32,019 bases of DNA. It comes from an uncultured Collinsella sp. (GTDB lineage Bacteria; Actinomycetota; Coriobacteriia; Coriobacteriales; Coriobacteriaceae). Below are positions 25,490 to 32,019 of this stretch, piece by piece. The notes beneath the pieces were generated by a model. That model was not told the origin of the DNA and made no database searches. It worked only from the letters and a program-made list of their open reading frames with translations. The DNA lies in assembly GCA_902489965.1 (NCBI GenBank), contig CABUCA010000017.1, forward strand, positions 1 through 32,019, in the 5' to 3' direction. A program made the position numbers and the translations under genes. Within the stretch, counting starts at the first letter, position 1; every line of letters starts with the position of its first letter.

Positions 25490-25741
25490 CGTCGGGCTTC
25501 TCTCGAAACGACCTATCGGGAGCTTTCCGATAAAGACATTGAGTTTTTACTCGCGATGCTGCCCGATTCTGGCCCCAGCAGGGTCTCGGAGATAGCCAAA
25601 CGCATGGGTGTCGCCAGCAACTACGCAAGCCAATACAAACGCCGCCTCCTGGAGGACGGCGTCATTGGAGAGCGCGGGCGTGGTCTCGTTGGCTTTGACA
25701 TTCCCGCGTTCAGGGAATTCTTGAACGAGAAGGCGTTTTAG
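25490..25741 (+). pseudogene. C-terminal remnant of an AAA ATPase with winged-helix tail
   Basis: From just after an in-frame TGA (25487-25489) the frame reads SLETTYRELSDKDIEFLLAM, then PSRVSEIAKRMGVASNYASQ and a C-terminal GRGLVGFDIPAFREFLNEKAF. This resembles the MarR-like tail of actinobacterial Orc1/AAA-type ATP-binding proteins. The ATPase core with Walker motifs is missing. The upstream DNA (25266-25489) has only short open segments in different frames. It is therefore read as a truncated, decayed gene. An ATG at 25556 could express the winged-helix alone, but no good ribosome binding site precedes it. Confidence 0.55.
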
Positions 25742-25850
25742 CACGCCGGAATTGTCCGCGGAAGCATCAACGCATGACAATCAGCATTCCTCTTGGTAAG
25801 GATAGCAAGCATTTTCCACCAACACCGATTGCCATGCGTTCTTCTTGTCC

Positions 25851-26381
25851 TTAGGCGAGCTTGCGAGCGAGCTCTCGCACCTCTTCCAACTTGGGCGAGG
25901 AGGCCATGCTGTCGCGCTCGGTCATGCCGCTAATGGTGGCAATGCCCTGGTCCTCCCACTTGCAGTACGCGCATGTGGCCCTGTACATAGCAATCGCCGC
26001 ATCATAGACGCCCTCGCTGTGGCTATCGAGCAAAAGGGCCGTCTTGGTGAACGGGAAGCCTGTAGCACCGAAGGCGTACAGGCGGTCGATGGCGGCCTTC
26101 TCCTGCGCAGTGATATCAAACCAGTAGATAGGCGAAGCGAAGACAACCATATCGGCGCCTTTCAGCGACTCGATCACGTCGGCCATGTCATCCTTCTGCA
26201 CGCAAGTGCCCTCATGGGCGAAGCAATACTGACACCCCAGGCAACCAGCGATTTTCTTGCTGGCAACACGGACGACCTCGACCGTATTGCCGCCCTCACG
26301 CGCGGTCTCGGCAAACGCCTCGACCATGGTGTCGGTATTGGCGCCCTTGCGCGGGCTACCACTCAATACAACGATATTCAT
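25851..26381 (-). CDS. Flavodoxin-like NAD(P)H-dependent FMN reductase with Cys cluster
   Basis: This 176-residue flavodoxin-fold protein has an FMN phosphate loop SGSPRKGANT (7-16), the segment VFASPIYWFDITAQEKAAIDR, and a Cys cluster GCLGCQYCFAHEGTC (Cys47, 50, 53, 60). The cluster is typical of iron-sulfur flavoprotein-like or multimeric flavodoxin WrbA-like reductases. The likely role is two-electron reduction of quinones or other electrophiles in the cytoplasm. The ATG at 26381 is preceded by a strong AGGAGGGAG. A hairpin (26399-26418) touches this ribosome binding site, and a TTACT/AGTAG dyad (26470-26486) lies further upstream, suggesting stress-type control. It is monocistronic. Confidence 0.85.
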   Translation of the reverse strand: MNIVVLSGSPRKGANTDTMVEAFAETAREGGNTVEVVRVASKKIAGCLGCQYCFAHEGTCVQKDDMADVIESLKGADMVVFASPIYWFDITAQEKAAIDRLYAFGATGFPFTKTALLLDSHSEGVYDAAIAMYRATCAYCKWEDQGIATISGMTERDSMASSPKLEEVRELARKLA

Positions 26382-26398
26382 AAGAATCTCCCTCCTTC

Positions 26399-26418
26399 AT
26401 GCCGCAGGCGCGCGGCAT
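26399..26418. other. Hairpin at the leader of the flavoprotein gene, with T-tract on the plus strand
   Basis: ATGCCGC (26399-26405) and GCGGCAT (26412-26418) pair perfectly around a 6-nt loop. On the plus strand ATTTTTTGTTTT follows (26419-26430), the form of an intrinsic terminator, although no intact plus-strand gene ends here. On the minus strand the stem sits immediately before GAAGGAGGGAG. The rest of the 26431-26617 gap shows no gene. Confidence 0.5.
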
Positions 26419-26617
26419 ATTTTTTGTTTTAACCAAAACAGATGGAGCTATGCAGTCGCCTCGTTTCAGCTACTTCCACTTAGTAATAGGAGCCACTGGT
26501 CAAAAGCCTGTCAACATCAAAACAAGTTTTCAATCTATCGATTCTACGTGAGGCAATGGTCCCCATTTGATGCCCGCACTGTTTGCGCACTAGGGAGCAA
26601 AAGAATCTGGCCGCCGC

Positions 26618-27853
26618 TCAAATAAGATCACCGCCATCTTGCATAAACGACGCCATGTTAAGGTGCCTGACGCCATCCCTCTCCTGCAATAGAGGATCAA
26701 GCGTGAACAAGTAGCGCGGATACCCATCCCTGATGTGGCCGAACGGCCTGTACTCGCGCTCCTCGACGCCTCTGTCGGCAATCGACATAGAGACCTGGAT
26801 GTAGGCGTAAGCATTGCGCCTACGAGCGATGAAGTCACACTCGAGCTTCCCAATACGGCCCACAGAAAGCTCGTACCCGCGCGATGCAAGATAGAGGTAG
26901 AGCACGTTCTCCAACGCCGGCCCGTAGTTAATCCTCGCATCCGTGTTCATGGCGAAATAGAAGCCGGGATCAGCCAGGTAGTACTTCTCTTCGCGGATAA
27001 GCGATCGCCGAGACTTGAGATCGAACCTCGAGCAGCGATAAAGGATCTTCGCGTCAACAAGAATCTGGATATACCGATTGAGCGTTTCGCGCTTGATGGG
27101 AATCTTCTCGACATCATTAAAGTACGCAAGGAGGTTCTTCAGGTTCGTCGGCGCACCAAAGTTGTTGATGAGATACGTCTGGACGGCATCGAAAACCGAG
27201 ACATTCTTAATCTTGTTCGAATGTTTGACGTCCTTTTCAAAGATCTCATGAATAACACTCTTGATATAGGTGCGCTTTTCATCCTCGCCCTCATACTCCA
27301 ACGCTTTGGGAAATCCTCCAAGGGTCAGGTACTCGGTAAACTCTCCTACGAGAACGTCATTGACAGGCTTGCCGAGAAAACGCTTCATATCGATATATTC
27401 CGCAAAGTCGAGTGGGAACACTTCGAACTCGATATAGCGACCCGTCAGCTTTGTAACAAGCTGCCCAGAAAGCAGATATGAATTCGAACCGGTAATGAAA
27501 ATGGACCAACCGCCATCTGTCCGGTAGCCGTTGATGAGCAGCTCGAATTCCTCTACGTTCTGAATCTCATCGATGAAGAGGTACTTCGTCTCCTCAGTGT
27601 CTGCTGAGGTCGACATGTCAATCAGATTTTCGAGCTCATCGGTCGTCTTGACCTTCCTGTTCTCCCGTGAGTCGAGGTCGATATAGATGATGTGGTCGCT
27701 CGCTACACCGGATTCCACAAGTTCGCCTGCGATTGATTGCATGAGGCAGGATTTACCACACCTGCGAACACCGGTGATTACCTTGATCATCCCGTCATCG
27801 TGGTAGAAACCACGCATTTGCTTCAGATACTTTTCACGTCGGTATATACGCAA
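26618..27853 (-). CDS. AAA ATPase with C-terminal DUF4143 domain
   Basis: This 411-residue protein has an N-terminal P-loop ATPase with Walker A GVRRCGKS (28-35), Walker B YLFIDE (91-96) and the sensor segment FITGSNSYLLSG. A winged-helix-like middle (NLKNLLAYFNDVEKIPIKRE) follows, then a DUF4143/PD-(D/E)xK-like end with GPALENVLYLYLASRGYELSV, ECDFIARR and YIQVSMSI. Such proteins are frequent in accessory islands; the function is unclear (often linked to toxin-like or defence roles). The start is inferred as the TTG at 27853, 6 nt after a GGGGGG run, with the frame open to 27880. Base composition is clearly lower in GC than the neighbours, suggesting transfer. No partner gene is adjacent. Confidence 0.82.
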   Translation of the reverse strand: MRIYRREKYLKQMRGFYHDDGMIKVITGVRRCGKSCLMQSIAGELVESGVASDHIIYIDLDSRENRKVKTTDELENLIDMSTSADTEETKYLFIDEIQNVEEFELLINGYRTDGGWSIFITGSNSYLLSGQLVTKLTGRYIEFEVFPLDFAEYIDMKRFLGKPVNDVLVGEFTEYLTLGGFPKALEYEGEDEKRTYIKSVIHEIFEKDVKHSNKIKNVSVFDAVQTYLINNFGAPTNLKNLLAYFNDVEKIPIKRETLNRYIQILVDAKILYRCSRFDLKSRRSLIREEKYYLADPGFYFAMNTDARINYGPALENVLYLYLASRGYELSVGRIGKLECDFIARRRNAYAYIQVSMSIADRGVEEREYRPFGHIRDGYPRYLFTLDPLLQERDGVRHLNMASFMQDGGDLI

Positions 27854-27886
27854 GATGCACCCCCCTTTTTTTAGTGTCAATTTTAT

Positions 27887-27937
27887 CAGTTATGGGGGTA
27901 CTTTTTTACATTTTATAAAAAAGCGTACCGATAACTT
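27887..27937. repeat. Long imperfect inverted repeat upstream of the DUF4143 ATPase gene
   Basis: GGTACTTTTTTA (27897-27908) pairs with TAAAAAAGCGTACC (27916-27929) with a 2-nt bulge. Outside it AGTTAT (27888-27893) pairs with ATAACT (27931-27936). It is A/T-rich and lies between the hsdS remnant and the ATPase start. It could end the hsdS transcript on the minus strand or serve as an operator. Confidence 0.5.
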
Positions 27938-27945
27938 ATTCTCAC

Positions 27946-28176
27946 TTAGTTTCGGAAGTCGAGCAGGCGGTCGCGGTAGTACCCGTACTGCGCCCGGCGT
28001 GCCTCGATCTCGGCAGGGATACCGTCGGTGAGCGATTTCGTTAGGGTGTCGAAGCGGTCGAGGATGTCGACGACCTTCTGCTGGGTGCCGATGGATGGGG
28101 CGGGAATCTCGACCCTCGATAAGTCCACAGGCGCGGCTTCGATTACCTTTTTCGGTTTAGCGTATTGCTCTTCAGA
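27946..28176 (-). pseudogene. C-terminal remnant of a type I restriction specificity subunit (hsdS)
   Basis: The 76 open codons include VDLSRVEIPAPSIGTQQKVV, then DILDRFDTLTKSL and LPAEIEARR-type text (GIPAEIEARRAQYGYYRDRLLDF). This is the conserved C-terminal helical region of HsdS, which normally follows the second DNA-recognition domain in a protein of about 400 residues. Everything upstream is absent: the frame begins at the junction with a TetR fragment. No hsdR or hsdM is in the window. It is a leftover of a lost or rearranged restriction system. Confidence 0.75.
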
Positions 28177-28273
28177 TCATCGTGGTGTGCTCGTAGCCGC
28201 GCTCCACGAGGAGCCGCTCGGCAACGTCGAGAATCTTCTCGACCGTCTCCTCCGGGTACTTATTGCGTGCCAC
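28172..28273 (-). pseudogene. N-terminal remnant of a TetR-family regulator
   Basis: From GTG 28273, with GGAGG 5 nt upstream, 33 codons read MARNKYPEETVEKILDVAER, then LLVERGYEHTTM, and stop at 28172. This is the start of a TetR DNA-binding domain (first helix plus the GYEHTTM turn) cut just before the helix-turn-helix. The frame ends at the boundary with the hsdS remnant, which points to a deletion or recombination that fused two unrelated gene ends. The intact protein may once have controlled the divergent transporter operon. Confidence 0.7.
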
Positions 28274-28290
28274 GGGCACCTCCGTCCTTG

Positions 28291-28302
28291 TTATCGCGAT
28301 AA
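28291..28302. promoter_or_regulatory. Perfect palindrome TTATCGCGATAA, probable TetR operator
   Basis: A perfect 12-bp palindrome, nearly extended to TGTTATCGCGATAAACA, lies 17 bp upstream of the truncated TetR start and between it and the transporter operon. Its position is typical of a TetR self-operator. Since the adjacent regulator is broken, it may now be unoccupied or bound by a homologue elsewhere. The rest of 28303-28468 shows no gene. Confidence 0.5.
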
Positions 28303-28468
28303 ACATACCATGAGTGGCGTACAGGTCGAGAAGGGCTGGCGCCAAAAGAGCCCAACGGCCGTTACGGCTTCGTTAGAAACGCGCCCCACCATGGATGGTG
28401 AACCCGAAAGGCAAGGCGCGCGGGCACGGCGACTCGGCCCGTGCGCCCGGAAGAGAAAGGACGAACCC

Positions 28469-29193
<725 letters not shown>

Positions 29194-29197
<4 letters not shown>

Positions 29198-29964
29198 CGG
29201 GCGAGAAAGGCGGCCTGCTCGCGGGCCTGCGCGCCGAGGCCCTGAAGTCGCGCCACGCGGCACCGGTTCGCCTGGCCGTGCTCATGGCGCTGCCGATGCC
29301 ACTGCTCGGCGCGATGCCCTACCGGGGCGTGCAGATCTTCAGCGCGTGGAACTACTGGTACGCGCTCTTCCTGCCCGTGGCTCTCTCGCTCGTAGTGGCT
29401 TGCGTCGCGCGGGCGGACGCGCGCACGCGGATGCGGGGGCTTCTGGGCCTGGGCTTCCCGCTTAGGCGCGCCTGGTGGGCCAAGGCGCTCTGGTGCCTCG
29501 CGCTTTGCACGCTCTCGAACCTCGTGGTCTTCGGCATCTACCTCGCGGGCTCGGCGTTCTCCTCGCAGGGCCTCACGGCCGCGGGCACGCTCACGATGCT
29601 CCTCTGCGCGCTCGCCAACACGGTGACCGCGGCGTGGATGATCCCCGCAGGGCTCTTCCTCACGGCGCGGCTCGGCATGCTCGCGGGCATCTTCTGCCCG
29701 CTCGCCGCGCAGCTCGTGGGTGGGTTCGCCTGGTCGCTGATGCCGCTGCCGCAGCTCTTTCCGCCGTCGGCGAGCATGGTCATCCCCACGAGCTTCATCC
29801 CCGTGCTGCCGAGCGGCGAGCCACTCGCGGCGGACATGGCGCTCGGCGGGGCGCTCACGGCGGACGGCATGCTCACACTGGCGGGCCTTGCGGTCTGCGC
29901 GCTCGCGTTCGCCGCGCTCACGGCGGCGGGCGCGGCCTGGTTCGCGCGCTCCGAGGAGAGATGA
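29194..29964 (+). CDS. Lantibiotic-protection ABC transporter permease (LanE-like)
   Basis: This 256-residue integral membrane protein starts with a short cytoplasmic segment (GLLAGLRAEALKSRHAAPVR), as is usual for LanE/MutE permeases. About six helices follow, among them LAVLMALPMPLLGAMPY, YALFLPVALSLVVACVA and LCTLSNLVVFGIYLAG. Its ATG overlaps the ATPase stop codon and its own stop overlaps the next start region. Identification rests on the ATPase partner and the three-gene layout; permeases of this group are poorly conserved in sequence. Confidence 0.8.
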
Positions 29965-30779
29965 TGGCCATGACACGACTCTCCGACCCGACGCCGCGCA
30001 TGACTCTCCCGCGGGCCCTGCTCTCCGAGGCCCTGCGCCTGGCGCGCTCCCCGCTCACGGCGGTGCACCTCGTCTGCGGCCTGGCAGCCGGTCTTGCCTG
30101 CGGCGAGTACTTCTCCGTTACCCGATGGGACCCGGCGCTGGGCGCGGACGCCTACGTCCAGTTCCTCGGCGCCCTCATGCCGCTCATGTCCGCCATCGTC
30201 TGCGGACTCGCCGTGGACGAAGAGCGTGCTGCCGGGCGCCTCGCCAACCTCACGGCGGTCCCCTCGCGCGGGCGCGCCGTCGCGGCGAAGCTGCTCGCCC
30301 TTGCGGCGCTCGGCGCGGGCGCGCTGGCCGTGGCGCTCGGCGTGTTCGGGGCCGTGCTCGCCGTCGCCGGGCGCCTGCCGCTCGGGCCCGCTCCGCTTGC
30401 GGCCGCCTGGGCGGGCATCGTGCTGGGCAGCCTGCCCCTCTACGCGCTGGGGCTCGGCGTGGCCCTGCGCCTCGGCCGCAACGCCGCCATCGGTGCCGGC
30501 GCGGCGGGGATGCTCCTCGCGTTCTTCTCAGTGGGCGGACTTGCGCACGGCCTCATGACCGGCGAGCTCACCGGTGCCCTGGCGACGCCCCTGAACTGGG
30601 TGCCGCTCGCCTGGCCCGCGCGCCTAGGGTCGCTCGGGGTGGAGGCCTTCATCGACGCCGCACGCACGGCGGGCCCTCTCCTCACAACTGCGCTCGCTGG
30701 CCTCGTGCTCACCCTGGCAGCCGACGCCGTCCTTCTCGCCTGGTTCTGCCGCTTCGAGGACGGGAGGGCAGATGCGTAG
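29964..30779 (+). CDS. Lantibiotic-protection ABC transporter permease (LanG-like)
   Basis: This 271-residue membrane protein opens with LPRALLSEALRLARSPLTAVH, parallel to the first permease, and has about six helices rich in Ala, Leu and Gly. The loop VDEERAAGRLANLTAVPSRG between helices is typical of ABC-2-like permeases. Starts at 29961, 29964 and 29970 are all possible; 29964 has the best spacing (5 nt) from GGAG. It is translationally coupled to the gene before it and overlaps the next one. Confidence 0.8.
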   Translation: MAMTRLSDPTPRMTLPRALLSEALRLARSPLTAVHLVCGLAAGLACGEYFSVTRWDPALGADAYVQFLGALMPLMSAIVCGLAVDEERAAGRLANLTAVPSRGRAVAAKLLALAALGAGALAVALGVFGAVLAVAGRLPLGPAPLAAAWAGIVLGSLPLYALGLGVALRLGRNAAIGAGAAGMLLAFFSVGGLAHGLMTGELTGALATPLNWVPLAWPARLGSLGVEAFIDAARTAGPLLTTALAGLVLTLAADAVLLAWFCRFEDGRADA

Positions 30780-31173
30780 GAAGCCGTTCGCCGTCGCGCT
30801 TGTCCTCCTCTCCGCAGCGCTCGTTCTGGGCGGGAATGCCCTGCTCGACGCCGGCTGGGGGTCGGTGCTGCGCTCGATCGCCGACCGCGTGCTGCCCAAC
30901 CCTGAGATCACCATGTGGGCGCCCGCGCCCGAGCCCGGTAGCCACGCGAGCTCCTACGCCGACGCCACCGGGGCGGGGGCGAACTACGTCTACCTGGTGG
31001 ACGCGGCGGACGACAGGGGCAATGTCCGAGAGCTCCAGCTCATCTTCTTCGGACGGGAGTCGGACGGCGAGGGCTGGCTCGAGATCGAGGCGCGCGGCGG
31101 CTCGGGCGTGCGCTACCGCGCGTGCGATGCGGCCGAGGCGCCCGCGGCTGCGCGCGGGGCTCTGGACCGCTGA
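30772..31173 (+). CDS. YxeA-like exported protein
   Basis: This 133-residue protein has an N-terminal signal-anchor helix (FAVALVLLSAALVLGGNALL). A small domain follows with NYVYLVDAADDRGNVRELQL, a later GWLEIEARGGSGVRYRACDA and a final PAAARGALD. The pattern Y-x-Y-x(n)-D-x-G-x3-E-L and the terminal YRxxxxxxxPxxAxxAL fit the YxeA (DUF1093) family, often found beside bacitracin/lantibiotic-type transporters. It overlaps the permease stop and has GGAGG just upstream. Its role may be as an accessory lipid-II-side or peptide-binding factor (inference). Confidence 0.7.
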   Translation: MRRKPFAVALVLLSAALVLGGNALLDAGWGSVLRSIADRVLPNPEITMWAPAPEPGSHASSYADATGAGANYVYLVDAADDRGNVRELQLIFFGRESDGEGWLEIEARGGSGVRYRACDAAEAPAAARGALDR

Positions 31174-31191
31174 GCGCGGCGCTAGTACAAT
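31163..31191 (+). promoter_or_regulatory. Possible internal promoter for the regulator/kinase pair
   Basis: TGGACC (31163-31168) and TACAAT (31186-31191) are 17 bp apart in the 45-bp gap region before the response regulator, partly within the yxeA-like 3' end. The -10 is good, the -35 moderate. It would let the regulators be expressed without the transporter. Confidence 0.4.
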
Positions 31192-31218
31192 TCCGACGGA
31201 AGTTTCAGGAGGTCGAAC

Positions 31219-31881
31219 ATGGCGAGGATACTGGCAGTGGATGATGAGCGGGCGATCCTCGACGCGCTCGCGCGCGTCCTCGGCCGCGACGGCCATGAGG
31301 TCGTCAAGGCAGCGGACCCGACGGCGGTCCCGGGGATGGACCTCTCGCGCTTCGACCTCGTGCTCTGCGACGTCATGATGCCGGGGCTCGACGGCTTCGA
31401 GCTCGTGCGGCAGATCCGCCCGGACTTCGACGGGCCCATCATATTCCTGACCGCGCGCGTGGCCGAGGAGGACGCCGTGGCCGGCTACGGCCTGGGCGCC
31501 GACGACTACGTCCGCAAGCCCTTCGGGGCCGCGGAGCTGCGCGCCAAGGTCGCGGCCCATCTACGCCGTGAGCGCCGGCCGCGCTCGCACGCCCTCTCCT
31601 TCGGGGAGGTGCGGATCGACCTCGGGGCGCGCGGCCTCGCCGTGGGCGGCGAGGCCGTACCGCTCACGCCCACCGAGTACGCCATCTGCGAGTACCTCGC
31701 CCGCCACCCCGGGCAGGTCATGAGCCGCGCGCAGATACGCGAGGCGGTGCTCGGCTGGGAGAGCGACGCCGACGACGCGGCCATATCCATGCAGGTCAGC
31801 CGCGCCCGGAGGAAACTCTCCGAGGCCGGCGCCGATCCGATCGCGACCGTCTGGGGGATGGGGTACAAGTGGCAGCTTTGA
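31219..31881 (+). CDS. OmpR-family response regulator of the transporter operon (LanR-like)
   Basis: This 220-residue regulator has a receiver domain with acidic pair DDE (8-10), phospho-acceptor Asp51 (LVLCDVMMP), Thr78 in FLTARVAEEDA and Lys100 in VRKPF. A winged-helix output domain follows, with LTPTEYAICEYLARHPGQVM and ISMQVSRARRKLSEAG. ATG 31219 has AGGAGG 6 nt upstream. Position after LanFEG matches antimicrobial-peptide sensing systems in which the regulator induces the transporter. Base composition matches the transporter genes. Confidence 0.92.
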   Translation: MARILAVDDERAILDALARVLGRDGHEVVKAADPTAVPGMDLSRFDLVLCDVMMPGLDGFELVRQIRPDFDGPIIFLTARVAEEDAVAGYGLGADDYVRKPFGAAELRAKVAAHLRRERRPRSHALSFGEVRIDLGARGLAVGGEAVPLTPTEYAICEYLARHPGQVMSRAQIREAVLGWESDADDAAISMQVSRARRKLSEAGADPIATVWGMGYKWQL

Positions 31882-32019
31882 GGACCGGGGCGCGAGGTCG
31901 CGGGGGCATGCCGCTCTCCTTCGTCATCGCGCGCTACTTCGCCTACGCGTTCGCGGCGGTTGCCACGGCGTGGCTCGCCTCGTTCATGGCACTCTCCGCG
32001 GCGATCAACGCGGGCTTCG
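31869..32019 (+). CDS. Histidine kinase N-terminus, cut by the window end
   Basis: About 50 residues are visible. A basic start (ALRTGARGRGGMPLSF) is followed by one hydrophobic helix (YAFAAVATAWLASFMALSAA), the expected first membrane segment of a sensor kinase. The start is taken as GTG 31869, which overlaps the regulator end by 13 bp; ATG 31911 is an alternative. Kinase assignment rests mainly on position after an OmpR-type regulator, since no catalytic box is in the window. Confidence 0.6.
   Translation, partial: MAALRTGARGRGGMPLSFVIARYFAYAFAAVATAWLASFMALSAAINAGF

Noticed and set aside
28303..28468. Search for a small lanthipeptide precursor gene before LanF
   Set aside because: No short frame with a ribosome binding site and a Cys/Ser/Thr-rich end was found in this gap.

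Overview
The window looks like a chromosomal stretch of a Gram-positive, moderately GC-rich gut actinobacterium of the class Coriobacteriia, probably Collinsella or a close relative. This is an inference from gene content (paired OFA-like MFS carriers, a CD1871A-type CxxC microprotein, a LuxR regulator beside a Tat-exported surface protein, a second type IIA topoisomerase pair, a LanFEG transporter) and from Shine-Dalgarno-rich gene starts. No rRNA, tRNA or CRISPR array was found.

Region 1 (1-6455) is a small metabolic regulon. On the minus strand lie a PAD/agmatine-deiminase-family enzyme, an ornithine/putrescine-carbamoyltransferase-like enzyme and an MFS carrier, read towards a terminator at 276-306. 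A divergent TetR regulator (4285-4863) sits beside them and a second, paralogous MFS gene (5000-6280) lies beyond it. Closely related palindromes (core TACCGNNNGGTA) lie in the TetR/deiminase intergenic region and upstream of the second MFS gene, suggesting one TetR regulon. No carbamate kinase is in the window. The edges of the region carry repeats: a 182-bp palindromic element (43-224) and two copies of a TGTGACAAAG hairpin repeat (242-270 and 6427-6455).

Region 2 (6456-13919) concerns the envelope. It holds a 1084-residue fused ATPase-permease of the MacB/FtsX type. Next is a minus-strand redox operon: a 48-residue CxxC microprotein that starts with TTG, a NapH-like polyferredoxin membrane protein and a TlpA-like thioredoxin lipoprotein. 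An OmpR/HisKA two-component system is transcribed divergently from that operon.

Region 3 (13987-20431) has a TPR-like LuxR regulator followed by a 1455-residue Tat-exported surface protein with a C-terminal LAGTG/TM tail. After it come a convergent membrane protein and its XRE-type regulator, with a strong promoter embedded in repeats.

Region 4 (20525-25113) is a topoisomerase IV-like B/A subunit pair. It is preceded by two perfect hairpins and a good promoter. The A subunit has Ala at the quinolone-critical Ser position.

Region 5 (25114-28302) is accessory and partly decayed. It contains four 19-bp tandem repeats, the C-terminal remnant of an AAA ATPase, a flavodoxin-like reductase, an intact low-GC DUF4143 ATPase, the last 76 codons of a type I restriction specificity gene, and a 33-codon TetR fragment joined to it.

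Region 6 (28469-32019) is a very GC-rich operon for a lantibiotic-protection-type ABC transporter (LanF, LanE, LanG), a YxeA-like exported protein, and a response regulator plus the start of its histidine kinase, cut by the window edge. No lanthipeptide precursor or synthetase is visible.
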